A DNA stretch of 64,000 bases from an uncultured Armatimonadota bacterium (GCA_903833215.1 CAILEM010000054.1:1-64000), one strand, 5' to 3'. Counted from the first letter of the stretch, positions 49,468 through 59,127 are shown. A program made the numbers and translations. Notes: a model not told the origin generated them from the sequence alone.

Positions 49468-51567
49468 ATGGTCGCAATAATTGCCTTGGCGCTCGTGGTC
49501 GGACCCGCTTATTCTGGACGTGTCGTAACTGCCGAGGCTGTTGTCGCAGAGATTTCGAGCGCAATGCATCAACCGATAAGACTCGCTCCGCACCTCAGCA
49601 AAATCCTCGTGTATATAGAGCCACATGGAGCTTCGAACGAGGAAACTTTGACAGCGCTTGCTGATGCGGTCAATGGAAGCATTCACTACAGAAATGCGCT
49701 AAAAGTGATAGAACGGACGCAAGAAGACCTTCTCAAGCTGCATAAGAGGCGTACTGAAGAGAGAGCATCGTGGATTCAGAAGCGGATCTCCGGCATTGAG
49801 AAATACCGAACCCGGTCGTTGAGACCAAGGCAGATTGCAGAATCCATCTCGTCGGAGGTGGATCGTCAAGCCAAGCAGTGGTCGGAATTGTCGCTTGGAA
49901 CCAGTAACTCCCTAAGCCCTTATCGAGCGGCAGAATTGATGCCGTCAGAGGCGCTACTGGAACAACTAGTCGAGAGAATCGGCCCCAGAGAAATTGGTGC
50001 CATTCCGAGTGGGGAAACGAGGATCTTCGAGGACCAGCCAGCATTCGGAGCGAGCGCACTTCCGCCGCATATCGACTTGACCGAACGCTTTGTTGCTGGG
50101 GTCCAACCATTTCAATCGGTCAACCTTAATGACCAGGTGAAGCAAAAAGCCTCCATGATGAGTATGGGGGACGTTATACAAACCGCCGTGGGACCAGGAG
50201 AACCACTGCGATTGCGCCTTCAAGCGCAGTGTGACGAGAATCAAGTAAACATCAACCTTGATGTCTACAATAGCCAAGGCAATCGTGTGGCGGGTGCATG
50301 GCTCGACTGCGGCCCCACGGAACAGCACCTTTCACCAGTCATAGTCATGAGGCGAGAATCACAGCGCCCGGACGTGCGTTGGCTCAATCTATCCCCAAAA
50401 GCAGTAGAAACGTTCGCTTTTGCGACAAATCCGGTACCACAGGTCGAGGCACCAGAGTGGTTAATCCACCCAGACCGAATCGATCCCCTCAATCAATATG
50501 TCTCGGAGATCCTCCACTCCTACGCTTCTGACCAGGCACCTAAGTGCTTTGCAGCCACAGTCTCAGATTCAATGTGGCTCAACGTTCGACATGCAGTTCA
50601 GTTCGGCCGTGTCAATCTGAACGCCCTGAATGCCCTAATGGCCGAATGGACCCCGTATGAACGATTGGAGTCGAGTCTCTCCGTCGTCATGCGACCAAAG
50701 GATCCGGAGATCGATGAGAAGCGGCGCGCCAACCGAAAGGTCCTTGGAAGCTTTGCCCGAGACCTGTTGGCAACTCGATCATGTGACGTCCGGAAACTCG
50801 GAATTTTCTTGCACACCGTTAGCTCTGAATTAGCACAACTTGGAGATGCATGGTTGTTTCCTATCTTGCGAGATATCCATTGTCAGCAAGCGAAGGGTGG
50901 CTTTTCAGACCGGCTGCTCGCATTTGTCGGTAGCATCCCCGATACAACTTGGCAGGAGTTGTTAGGTGGAAAGACAGCGAGCGTACGACGTCTCGGAATA
51001 GGTGCCGACCTGAAAAACGAGCTGCTTCAGGACATCGGAGCACCGATCCAGGGAGACGCCTCCTTTCCAGACATGTGGCATCACGCCGATATTCTGTACG
51101 GACAAGCGGATTTTTCCGAAACATTTATCACAGTCTTAAGTGCCCCAGAGCGAGTTTTCAACATGGTAGAAGCAGGAACACCGGACCAGCAGCCGTGGAA
51201 TCCTGTTGGTACCCTCAGCCGATTCTTCTATATTCCACCTGGCAACATTCGGTGGAAGAATGACTTCCCAACGGTGTCCATCCAGCGCGATGAGTTTGAG
51301 CACAAATACGACCACCTTCAGTTTCGTCTGGGCTATCGAAATTCCTTAACGCTAATCGTCCACTTGCCTCAGAGTCTCTACATACGAGCCAATGCCGCAT
51401 CCGACTTAGTCCCCGATCCTGTTGCGATTAACTACAAGGATTTGCCTCAGGCGCTAAAGGATGAGAATTGGAGGGCGGCTCATAGCAAAGCAATAGCAGA
51501 TGCATTCCAGCGTCGTGACAGCCGCATCACTATCCAAGCCATGCCTGCAAAAACCCCTCCTCCCTAA
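49468..51567 (+). CDS. Large exported protein with STN-like N-terminal domain
   Basis: This 699-residue protein begins with a signal-like MVAIIALALVVGPAYSGRV. Residues about 22-82 (AEAVVAEISSAMHQPIRLAPHLSKILVYIEPHGASNEETLTALADAVNGSIHYR) resemble the STN/secretin short N-terminal fold found at the start of secretins and TonB receptors. The remaining 600 residues have mixed charge, with many Arg/Glu helices (RTEERASWIQKRISGIEKYRTRS) and no beta-barrel signature. Function unknown. It follows the small secreted protein by 59 bases on the same strand and may be cotranscribed with it. Confidence 0.6.
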   Translation: MVAIIALALVVGPAYSGRVVTAEAVVAEISSAMHQPIRLAPHLSKILVYIEPHGASNEETLTALADAVNGSIHYRNALKVIERTQEDLLKLHKRRTEERASWIQKRISGIEKYRTRSLRPRQIAESISSEVDRQAKQWSELSLGTSNSLSPYRAAELMPSEALLEQLVERIGPREIGAIPSGETRIFEDQPAFGASALPPHIDLTERFVAGVQPFQSVNLNDQVKQKASMMSMGDVIQTAVGPGEPLRLRLQAQCDENQVNINLDVYNSQGNRVAGAWLDCGPTEQHLSPVIVMRRESQRPDVRWLNLSPKAVETFAFATNPVPQVEAPEWLIHPDRIDPLNQYVSEILHSYASDQAPKCFAATVSDSMWLNVRHAVQFGRVNLNALNALMAEWTPYERLESSLSVVMRPKDPEIDEKRRANRKVLGSFARDLLATRSCDVRKLGIFLHTVSSELAQLGDAWLFPILRDIHCQQAKGGFSDRLLAFVGSIPDTTWQELLGGKTASVRRLGIGADLKNELLQDIGAPIQGDASFPDMWHHADILYGQADFSETFITVLSAPERVFNMVEAGTPDQQPWNPVGTLSRFFYIPPGNIRWKNDFPTVSIQRDEFEHKYDHLQFRLGYRNSLTLIVHLPQSLYIRANAASDLVPDPVAINYKDLPQALKDENWRAAHSKAIADAFQRRDSRITIQAMPAKTPPP

Positions 51568-51662
51568 AGAACAATTGACTTAGCAGGTGACACTGCACGG
51601 AGGACGACCCGCCTGCGTCGATAGGTTTCCAACCCCGATGTGCGTAGCCATTTCGCTCACAC

Positions 51663-52499
51663 TTAAGCCGGATGAGCCGAATACGAGATTGCGATAATTT
51701 GCTCTTCTCCGGGCGACATGGTCTTTGAGGGCGTGACGAGGCCGCTTTCCAAGCAGACAAAATCAGGTGAACCGAGGTCTTGAATCGTGTGGTTTGGGCC
51801 CGGATTCCACAGGACCGCACCGGCACATCCTTCGGTAACGATATCGATCCGATGGTGGTCCAACGTGAGTTCCTGACGACTCACCGTGTCGAGATACACC
51901 CGGTCATAGGGAGTTTGATGCGGAACGGTACTGTCGGGCTCGGTCTGCTCGGTCAGCCCCAGGAGGTTGTCAAGATATCGGTTCCCGAGGCCCGTTACTG
52001 TTGCCAAAGACGGATCCTTGGTCGCCCAGTAGGTGTGGACCACAAACTGGAATGGACACTCGTTCTCACCTATGTTTCGGATCGTGGCTCGGATGTTCAG
52101 CCCTTCTTGCAGAGTGTAAACGAGTTCGCACGAGAATTGGGTCGGGCCATACCCTGGAGCTGAAGGCTGAGTCGTGCTCAAGATGATCGCGTTTTCAGAC
52201 TCCACGACCTGAGCGTCCCAAATCGCGGTACGGGCAGCACCATGCTGGCCATCCAAAGTTGTTCCGAGCGGCAGGAGGCTTCCCTTTCCGAAGAAAGAAA
52301 AGCAAATGGGAGCTCCTCCTCGGTAAGGCGTCCTTCCGTTGCTGATCGCGTCCGCACTATTATCAAAGACGATCGGCTCCCCAGCTCGTGTCCACGAAAC
52401 AATCTGGCCTCCGAAAGCCGATACCTCGACCTCGTTGTCACCGTGGCTGAGGTTAAAGGTCGGATATCCGGCCAAATGAATTCGGGAAGTTACGCTCAT
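51663..52499 (-). CDS. D-hexose-6-phosphate mutarotase / aldose 1-epimerase family
   Basis: This 278-residue beta-sandwich protein resembles YeaD: VEVSAFGGQIVSWTRAGEPIVFDN, YRGGAPICFSFFGKGSLLPLGTTLDGQHGAARTAIW (catalytic-type His in GQHG), PFQFVVHTYWATKD (second His) and FVCLESGLVTPSKTMSPGEEQII (catalytic Glu). The enzyme interconverts alpha and beta anomers of hexose 6-phosphates. It is divergent from the B12-sensor operon; 147 bases separate the two starts. Confidence 0.9.
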   Translation of the reverse strand: MSVTSRIHLAGYPTFNLSHGDNEVEVSAFGGQIVSWTRAGEPIVFDNSADAISNGRTPYRGGAPICFSFFGKGSLLPLGTTLDGQHGAARTAIWDAQVVESENAIILSTTQPSAPGYGPTQFSCELVYTLQEGLNIRATIRNIGENECPFQFVVHTYWATKDPSLATVTGLGNRYLDNLLGLTEQTEPDSTVPHQTPYDRVYLDTVSRQELTLDHHRIDIVTEGCAGAVLWNPGPNHTIQDLGSPDFVCLESGLVTPSKTMSPGEEQIIAISYSAHPA

Positions 52500-52646
52500 T
52501 GTTATCTATTGCACCACAAAAACCTCGCGTTAAGCGTGGGGCAGCCTGCTTCCCAGCAATACATCGGAACAACTTCAGACATTCCCGGTCAGTACCAGAG
52601 CGCACGTAATCTCGATAATTATCCTGGCGAGCTTGGGCAATGTTTT

Positions 52647-53399
52647 ATGACTGAACAGACAATCCACAATCAGGCGAGGGACGATGTTCTTCAAAAGCGC
52701 AGGGGAACTTCGAAGGCGAAGTTGCAGGAATGTGGTCACCTAGATCCGCTTGCCCAACAGTACCTTGATGCCTTGCGGAGAGGGGAGCGGCACGTTGCTA
52801 GCCTCATCGTGTTGCAAGCTGTCGAAACGGGCACATCCGTCAAGGACATCTACATGAATGTCTTTCAACCAGTGCTTTACGAAATCGGGCTCCTCTGGCA
52901 GATAAATCGCCTGTCCGTTGCGGAAGAGCATTATTGCACGGCGGCAACTCAGCTCATCATGTCGCAGCTCTATCCATATATCTTTGACACGCCAAGGAAT
53001 GGACGCACATTAGTCGCCACGAGTGTTGCCGGAAACCTCCACGAGGTCGGCATTCGGATGGTTGCTGATTTCTTCGAGATGGATGGTTGGAATACTTATT
53101 ATCTTGGCGCGAATACGCCAAATGCAGACGTGATCTCAACGATCATTGAGCGGAAGGCAGAACTACTAGCCGTCTCAGCCGCACTTTCCTGCCATATCGA
53201 ACCTGCCCGAGAACTTATTGAGGCTGTCCGAGACAACGCAGAGACCTCTAAAATAACTATCTTGGTTGGTGGACCACCGTTCAACAGAGATCTTGACTTG
53301 TGGAAGGAGATCGGTGCGGATGGCGCAGCATGCGACGCCCAAGAAGCTATCGCACTGGCAAACCAGATCGTCAAGGAGAGACTCTCATCAATTGCATAA
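52647..53399 (+). CDS. Stand-alone B12-binding sensor with CarH-type Wx9EH motif
   Basis: Starting at ATG 52647, the 250-residue protein has a four-helix cap (residues about 30-115, B12-binding_2 type) and a Rossmann B12-binding domain (about 120-245). Trp84, Glu94 and His95 in LWQINRLSVAEEHY form the Wx9EH motif characteristic of CarH/LitR-type photosensory cobalamin domains. The lower-ligand His132 is present in NLHEVG, where the first residue of the usual D/E-x-H-x-x-G is Asn. It has no DNA-binding domain, unlike CarH. A longer frame starting at 52242 overlaps the mutarotase gene and is not used. The stop overlaps the kinase start as TAATG. The probable role is to pass a light or cobalamin signal to that kinase. 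Confidence 0.85.
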   Translation: MTEQTIHNQARDDVLQKRRGTSKAKLQECGHLDPLAQQYLDALRRGERHVASLIVLQAVETGTSVKDIYMNVFQPVLYEIGLLWQINRLSVAEEHYCTAATQLIMSQLYPYIFDTPRNGRTLVATSVAGNLHEVGIRMVADFFEMDGWNTYYLGANTPNADVISTIIERKAELLAVSAALSCHIEPARELIEAVRDNAETSKITILVGGPPFNRDLDLWKEIGADGAACDAQEAIALANQIVKERLSSIA

Positions 53400-54610
53400 T
53401 GGAAGAGCGCGGGGTGGCCGTCCAATGCGCTTTGGACGGCACGATTCAAAGTGTGATAAAGGATGATGACGTCCTTTCTGGGAAATTCCAGGCCGGATCA
53501 CATATTCGGGATTTTGTAGATTCGTACTCCCATGAAAAGTTCGACAGGTTCATCGACGAACTCCAATCTCAGCAAGTGGCGTTCAATTGGGAAATAAACG
53601 TCACGATCAGCGAAATGCCGGTTGCGTTGCACTTCGCGGGTGCCAAATTGGGGGTCGGATACCTGATCATGGCAGCACACTCGTCCAGTGGTCTGTCTGA
53701 CCTGAATAATGAGCTAACCCGAATTAACAATGAGCAAGTTAACCTCATTCGTTCGCTGGCCAAGGAACGTTCCATGGTCAGTGGAGAGCGCGCGCTGCCC
53801 CATATTACGAAGTTCGAAGAATTCACCAGTCTCAACAACGAGATGGCAAATATGCATCGCGAACTTGCTCGGAAGAACTCCGAATTGGTGCAGATTAACA
53901 ATCAAAAGAACCGACTGCTCGGCATGGTTGCCCACGATTTGCGCAATCCGCTCGGAGTCATCCTCACATATTCTGAGTTCCTAGAGAATGAAGCAGCATC
54001 GGTCCTCAATAAAGAACAGCGCCAGTTTGTAACGACGATCAAAGACATGAGCGAATTTATGCTCAACATGGTGTCTGATCTTCTTGATGTGGCTGCGATC
54101 GAATCAGGTGAGTTAAAGCTAATTCCCGAACCGACAGACCTTGTTTCGCTTGTCCAACGCAATGTAGCTTTGAACCAAGTCCTCGCAGCAAAGAAAGGGA
54201 TTTCCATCACCTTCGAATCCCCGGTTGCGCACCGCCGTGTCACCCTCGATCCCGGGAAGATTGATCAGGTACTCAACAACCTCATTAGCAATGCGGTGAA
54301 GTTTTCTCATCACGGAACGCAGGTGTTGGTCACCCTCCAATGGTCGCCAACGATGGTCACGGTCACTGTCGGGGACCAGGGCCAGGGGATTCCGCCAACC
54401 GACCTCGCAAAGCTGTTCCAGCCTTTCAGCACGGCGAGTGTGCGTGGAACGGATGGCGAACAAAGTACCGGCTTGGGATTAGCGATTGTTCGAAAGATAA
54501 TTGAGGGCCACGGTGGCCATATCTCGGTTGAAAGCAAAGTTGGTGTGGGTTCGAAATTCACGTTTGCCATCCCTAGCGAGAATACAGTTGGGGCATTTCA
54601 TGCGACCTAA
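53399..54610 (+). CDS. Histidine kinase coupled to the B12 sensor
   Basis: This 403-residue cytoplasmic kinase has no membrane segment. Residues about 1-95 resemble a PAS-like input domain, residues about 97-172 a coiled coil rich in Asn/Glu/Leu (NNELTRINNEQVNLIRSLAKERS, ARKNSELVQINNQKN), and then come HisKA with phospho-accepting His179 (MVAHDLRNPLGVILTYSEFLE) and HATPase_c with N-box NNLISNAVKFSHHG, GDQGQGIPPTD and GLGLAIVRKIIEGHGGHISVES. The ATG shares TAATG with the B12 sensor stop. The hybrid kinase start lies inside its last codons. Confidence 0.93.
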   Translation: MEERGVAVQCALDGTIQSVIKDDDVLSGKFQAGSHIRDFVDSYSHEKFDRFIDELQSQQVAFNWEINVTISEMPVALHFAGAKLGVGYLIMAAHSSSGLSDLNNELTRINNEQVNLIRSLAKERSMVSGERALPHITKFEEFTSLNNEMANMHRELARKNSELVQINNQKNRLLGMVAHDLRNPLGVILTYSEFLENEAASVLNKEQRQFVTTIKDMSEFMLNMVSDLLDVAAIESGELKLIPEPTDLVSLVQRNVALNQVLAAKKGISITFESPVAHRRVTLDPGKIDQVLNNLISNAVKFSHHGTQVLVTLQWSPTMVTVTVGDQGQGIPPTDLAKLFQPFSTASVRGTDGEQSTGLGLAIVRKIIEGHGGHISVESKVGVGSKFTFAIPSENTVGAFHAT

Positions 54611-57023
54611 GAATCAAAGTGAAGATCGCGCCGCGACGATCATCTTACTTGTTGATGACAATCGGGACTCTCTTAGGGGCACTGACCGGATACTCAAGAG
54701 TGCGGGCTACAGAGTCATCAACGCAGTTGACGGGCTTTCCGCCGTCCGCCTATCGAAAGAGCTGCATCCGCACCTCGTTCTTCTCGACGTCGTCCTTCCA
54801 GACATTACTGGTCTCGAAGTACTTCGACAAATTCGAAATGATCCAGATCTAGTGAGCGTTTCGGTGGTACTTCTGAGTGCTTTCAAAACAGAGCCAGCTG
54901 ACCAAGTGAGAGGTCTCGATGCGGGGGCAGATGGGTATATTGCTCGCCCTATTACTAGTAATGAGTTACTGGCACGCGTCCGATCTCAACTTCGGCAACG
55001 AAATCTCTCGGAGGATTTGCGGTTTAGCGAACAGCGATATCGAAGGCTATTTGAGTCTGCCAAAGATGGCATTTTGATTCTAGATGCCGAATCGGGAATG
55101 GTAATGGATGTTAATCCATTCCTTGTCGAGCTTCTCGGATATACGCACGAGCAATTTCTCGGAAAGGCCATCTGGGAACTTGGATTCTTCGCAGATATCG
55201 TAGCGAACTCAGACAGATTTATCGAGCTCAAAGCCAAAGAATACGTCCGTTATGCAAATCTGCCGATGAAAACCGCGTCCGGACGGGCCATTTCCGTTGA
55301 ATTTGTCAGCAACGTTTACTTAGTTGAGGGCACAAAGGTCATTCAATGCAATATCCGTGATATCACCGAGCGAGAAAAGGTGGAAAGGGCTCTAGAGCAG
55401 AGCGAGAGATCGTTCCGAGAATTGATTCAGCACATGCACATCGCCTTGGTGTCCCACGGACCTGACATGCGGGTGCTCTTTTCAAACCCAATGGCATCCC
55501 AATTGCTCGGACTGACCACTGATCAGATGTGCGGCAAGCCAGTGACCGACGCTGCCTGGAATTTTGTTCGCCGGGATGGCAGTGTGATGCCAGTCGACGA
55601 ATATCCAGTGAATCAAGCGTTGCGAGATCCAGAAGGAGAAATCCGAGACTTGGTTCTTGGTATCACAAAGGGGAATCGTGCCCATATAACATGGGTGCAA
55701 TGCAACTCCCACGTTCTCCATGGAAACGGAGGGGAAACTCAGCAAATCCTCGTGACCTTTGCAGACATTACCGACCTCATAAGGGCCACCAGTGATCTCA
55801 AAAGGGCTCTCGAGCAAACTGAGATTCAGGTTGCTGATCGAACAGCTCAACTGGAACGTGCGAACGAAGACCTTTTGCTATCAGCTGAACGGGCGGACGC
55901 CGCGAATTCAGCCAAAAGCGAGTTCCTTTCTCGGATGAGCCACGAACTACGAACGCCCTTGAATTCAATTCTCGGATTTGGTCAAGTTCTTCAAAGCCAA
56001 GAATTAACCAACCTTCAAGCAGAAAGCGTCCAATTCATCTTAACCGGTGGCAGACACCTGCTCGAACTCATCAATGAAGTTCTGGATATTGCCAGAGTCG
56101 ACGCGGGACGAATTGAGATATCCCTCCAAGCCGTTTCGATCGACCAAATTGTGAGTGAAACTTTTGCGATGCTGTCCCCCCTAGCTGCAGCAGATAACAT
56201 TCGACTGACATCCACGGCGACACCCAACCGGCCCACTCACGTGATGGCTGATGTTAAGCGACTGAAGCAAATACTCCTGAACCTGATCACCAACGCAATC
56301 AAGTACAACCGCGAAGGCGGAATGGTTGACTTGTATTGGAGTCAGCAAGGGTTGACGAGTGTCGTTATTAGCATTGCGGATACAGGCTTCGGAATTAAGC
56401 CCGAGGACATGGAAAAGCTGTTTGTCCCCTTCGAACGTATCGCCTTTCGCAACTCCAATATTGAAGGTACCGGCTTGGGCTTAGCTCTTTCTAAGAGGCT
56501 AGTAACAGCCATGGGTGGAAAATTGAATGCCAAGAGCACGCTGGGCGTCGGCTCCGTTTTTTCTATAGAACTAGCACTTGCCCAGGTGCCAAATTCTATG
56601 CAGACCGCTTCCGATCGCAACCCATTCAATGGAACAAGAGACCATTTACGGGTCTACACAATCCTAGCAATCGAAGACAACTTAGCCAACCTCCGACTTC
56701 TGGAAGTCATCCTTTCTTTGAAACCAGAATTCAAACTGCTCGCGGCAAACCGGGGAGGTACAGGTCTCGAAATAGCTCGGACCCAGGTCGTCGACATCAT
56801 CCTTTTGGACCTGGATCTACCTGACATCTCGGGCCTCCAAGTTTTGGAATTGCTACGTGGTGAGCAATTGACTCGAAGCACACCAGTTGTTGTTGTTAGT
56901 GCCGACGCTACTCCATCCCAGGTCGTTCGAATGATGCAGGCAGGTGCGACGGCATACATCACCAAGCCGTACGACGTCCAAAGACTTTTGGAGACTCTTG
57001 AAGAGCACCTTCCGGAGACCTAA
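54600..57023 (+). CDS. Hybrid histidine kinase (REC-PAS-PAS-HisKA-HATPase-REC)
   Basis: This 807-residue cytoplasmic protein starts at ATG 54600, overlapping the previous gene by 11 bases. REC1 has Asp63 (LVLLDVVLPDITGLEVL). PAS 1 lies at about 140-265 (RRLFESAKDGILILDAESGMVMDVNPFLVELLG) and PAS 2 at about 275-400. HisKA has His448 (SRMSHELRTPLNSILGFGQVL), followed by HATPase_c (LLNLITNAIKYNREGG, GTGLGLALSKRLVTAMGGKLNAKS). REC2 has Asp737 (IILLDLDLPDISGLQVLELL). A first REC at the N-terminus lets it accept phosphate from the upstream kinase, making it a natural relay to the HD-GYP protein. Confidence 0.95.
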   Translation: MRPKNQSEDRAATIILLVDDNRDSLRGTDRILKSAGYRVINAVDGLSAVRLSKELHPHLVLLDVVLPDITGLEVLRQIRNDPDLVSVSVVLLSAFKTEPADQVRGLDAGADGYIARPITSNELLARVRSQLRQRNLSEDLRFSEQRYRRLFESAKDGILILDAESGMVMDVNPFLVELLGYTHEQFLGKAIWELGFFADIVANSDRFIELKAKEYVRYANLPMKTASGRAISVEFVSNVYLVEGTKVIQCNIRDITEREKVERALEQSERSFRELIQHMHIALVSHGPDMRVLFSNPMASQLLGLTTDQMCGKPVTDAAWNFVRRDGSVMPVDEYPVNQALRDPEGEIRDLVLGITKGNRAHITWVQCNSHVLHGNGGETQQILVTFADITDLIRATSDLKRALEQTEIQVADRTAQLERANEDLLLSAERADAANSAKSEFLSRMSHELRTPLNSILGFGQVLQSQELTNLQAESVQFILTGGRHLLELINEVLDIARVDAGRIEISLQAVSIDQIVSETFAMLSPLAAADNIRLTSTATPNRPTHVMADVKRLKQILLNLITNAIKYNREGGMVDLYWSQQGLTSVVISIADTGFGIKPEDMEKLFVPFERIAFRNSNIEGTGLGLALSKRLVTAMGGKLNAKSTLGVGSVFSIELALAQVPNSMQTASDRNPFNGTRDHLRVYTILAIEDNLANLRLLEVILSLKPEFKLLAANRGGTGLEIARTQVVDIILLDLDLPDISGLQVLELLRGEQLTRSTPVVVVSADATPSQVVRMMQAGATAYITKPYDVQRLLETLEEHLPET

Positions 57024-58045
57024 TGCCCTTACACATCGTTCAGGAGGCCTCCATTCTCATTATTGATAACGAGTTGGCGAACACACGTCTTCTTGAAATC
57101 ATCCTCCAGTCACATGGGTGCACTCGCGTGTGCTCCGTAAACGATTCGCGGCTAGCGCTAGAGACATTTCGGCAAATTCAACCGGACATTATCCTGCTCG
57201 ATCTCGCCATGCCTTTCGTGGACGGCTTCACGCTCATGAGTCAGATTCGTCAAGAAGGAGACCTGTGCGATGTGCCGATCCTCGTTCTCACCGCCGATGG
57301 GACGTCCGAGGCTCTGCACCGCTCTCTTTCTGATGGTGCCAATGATTTCCTCGCAAAACCCTTCGACGCAACCGAGGTATACCTTCGAGTCAGTAATCTT
57401 GCTTTAACGCGATTTAGCTCCGAGCTTCTGAAGCGACTCGTGCTAGACCGAACAAAGGAGCTAGAACTTTCACAACTTGAAACGGTCCATCGCCTCGCGC
57501 TGGCTGCTGAGTACCGGGATGACGTTACCGGCCTTCACACCATGCGGGTTGGGGAGTTATGTGCAGGCATCGCCGGGAACCTAAACTGGAGCGTGGAGAG
57601 TGTGGACCTCATTCGAACGGCTGCACAACTTCACGATATCGGAAAGATTGGTATTCCCGATTCAATACTACTTAAGCCAGGAAAATTGACTGCGGAAGAA
57701 TTCGATGTAATGAAAACCCACACCATCATCGGCTCCAAAATTCTATCAGGGAGTTCTTCGATCGTACTCAAACTTGCCGACCAGATTGCCCTGTATCACC
57801 ACGAACGCTGGGATGGACGCGGATACGCCAGAATCCCATCCAGCGACGTTCCGCTATCTGCTCGGATCACGATGGTTGCGGACGTATTCGATGCCCTCAC
57901 TCATGACCGCCCCTATAAGCAGGCATGGACGGTTGAAGATGCCCGTCAAGAAATCCGATCCCAAAGCGGAATCAGTTTTGATCCACAGGTGGTGACCGCA
58001 TTCGAAGCCCTCATGAGTTCCGGTTATCAATTCTCGCAACCGTAG
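57023..58045 (+). CDS. REC-HD-GYP cyclic-di-GMP phosphodiesterase (variant GYA motif)
   Basis: This 340-residue response regulator has a REC domain with Asp60 (PDIILLDLAMPFVDG) and an HD-GYP domain from about 150: RDDVTGLHTMRVGEL, HDIGKIGIPDSILLKPGKL with His204/Asp205, HTIIGSKIL, LYHHERWDGRGYARI and ADVFDALTHDRPYK. The HD residues and both metal-site histidine groups are intact, but the eponymous GYP reads GYA (residues 267-269). HD-GYP proteins hydrolyse c-di-GMP; GYP variants may differ in activity or partner binding. The ATG is joined to the hybrid kinase stop by TAATG, closing the four-gene operon. Confidence 0.95.
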   Translation: MPLHIVQEASILIIDNELANTRLLEIILQSHGCTRVCSVNDSRLALETFRQIQPDIILLDLAMPFVDGFTLMSQIRQEGDLCDVPILVLTADGTSEALHRSLSDGANDFLAKPFDATEVYLRVSNLALTRFSSELLKRLVLDRTKELELSQLETVHRLALAAEYRDDVTGLHTMRVGELCAGIAGNLNWSVESVDLIRTAAQLHDIGKIGIPDSILLKPGKLTAEEFDVMKTHTIIGSKILSGSSSIVLKLADQIALYHHERWDGRGYARIPSSDVPLSARITMVADVFDALTHDRPYKQAWTVEDARQEIRSQSGISFDPQVVTAFEALMSSGYQFSQP

Positions 58046-58068
58046 CCTTTATTTAGAATGTCCGTTTC

Positions 58069-59127
58069 TCAACGAGTTGTCACAGCAGATTCAACAATCG
58101 TCAACGTACGTGCCTCGGCGTCAAGTTCAGCCTGGACACCCACAGGAAGCGTGTCCTTGTCTTTGATGTGCCCGATCCATGCTCCACAAAACGCTGGCAC
58201 TCGGATCTGATCGGCAAAATTCTGAAGCACGTGGAGCATGGTGAATTCCCTTTCTGGACTTGTCGCAGGTTCTGCCGACTGAGTTGCCCGCAGACTAAAA
58301 TCGCCAAACACGAGGCCTTGAACACCCTTCATGGCACCACTTATCCGTAAGGTGTTAAGCATGCGATCAATCCGGTAGGGCTCCTCGCCAATGTCTTCGA
58401 GGAACAGAATATGCCCCGCGAAGCTTGGCAAATAAGGCGAACCCACCAGCGACGCTACCAGGCTTAAGTTCCCACCGATCAACCGACCTCTTGCCTTCCC
58501 TGGTGACAATGTCGCTGCTAGAGGCTGAGGCGGGTGCCCCTCTGGAGTGGATGGAACCGCTAGCAATCCTGCCGGTTCCGCTGTTCGAATCGTCTTCGTA
58601 ATGTTTTGAAGATCGAAAGCACTGTACGTCGAGAGTGCCACAGGGCCATGGAAAGTGACAACCCCTGCCTTTGCATAGATCGCCAGGATCAGTGCGGTGA
58701 TGTCGCTATAACCGAGAAGGACCTTTGGGTTTCGATGAATCGCATCGTAATTCAAACGGTCCAGGAGGCGTGCCGCGCCGTAGCCGCCCTTCACACAGAT
58801 GATGCCGCTTACCTCGGAATCCTCGAACGCGTCGTTGATATCTGCCGCGCGGTGTTCATCGGTCCCCGCCAAGTATCCCCATGAATTGGAAGCATGAGCT
58901 CCCGTCTTGACCTTGAAGCCGAGTGACTCAACGTTTCGTCGAGCCTTCTCAAGGTCAGCCGGTCCTTGCACCGAACTACTTGGAGAAATGATGGCGATCG
59001 TATCGCCATCGCGCAGTGCTTTGGGCTTAAGGATTGACTTCACTGTCTTCACAGATGCTAAGGACGCCAACGGCACCGCCGAAGCCGCGACAAGCAAAGT
59101 TCGGCGAGTGATCGGCATAGCAGACAA
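58069..59127 (-). CDS. LD-carboxypeptidase-like peptidase S66, exported
   Basis: This 352-residue protein has an RRT-type signal (MSAMPITRRTLLVAASAVPLASLASV), possibly Tat. LRDGDTIAIISPSSSVQG, GIICVKGGYGAARLLDRLNYDAI and LLGYSDITALILAIYAKAGVVTFHGP carry the S66 nucleophile Ser near residue 143. The catalytic Glu follows in GHILFLEDIGEEPYRIDRML and the His in GWIGHIKDKDTLPVGVQAELD (with an Ala before Trp). S66 enzymes remove the terminal D-Ala from muropeptide tetrapeptides during cell-wall recycling or release; the signal here suggests action outside the cytoplasm. Confidence 0.9.
   Translation of the reverse strand: MSAMPITRRTLLVAASAVPLASLASVKTVKSILKPKALRDGDTIAIISPSSSVQGPADLEKARRNVESLGFKVKTGAHASNSWGYLAGTDEHRAADINDAFEDSEVSGIICVKGGYGAARLLDRLNYDAIHRNPKVLLGYSDITALILAIYAKAGVVTFHGPVALSTYSAFDLQNITKTIRTAEPAGLLAVPSTPEGHPPQPLAATLSPGKARGRLIGGNLSLVASLVGSPYLPSFAGHILFLEDIGEEPYRIDRMLNTLRISGAMKGVQGLVFGDFSLRATQSAEPATSPEREFTMLHVLQNFADQIRVPAFCGAWIGHIKDKDTLPVGVQAELDAEARTLTIVESAVTTR

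Noticed and set aside
52242-52646. N-terminal extension of the B12-binding protein
   Set aside because: It overlaps the divergent mutarotase gene over most of its length and has low-complexity composition; the ATG at 52647 gives the family-like start.
52500-52646. Cobalamin riboswitch upstream of the B12 sensor operon
   Set aside because: I found no B12-box-like sequence or matching stem arrangement in this short region.
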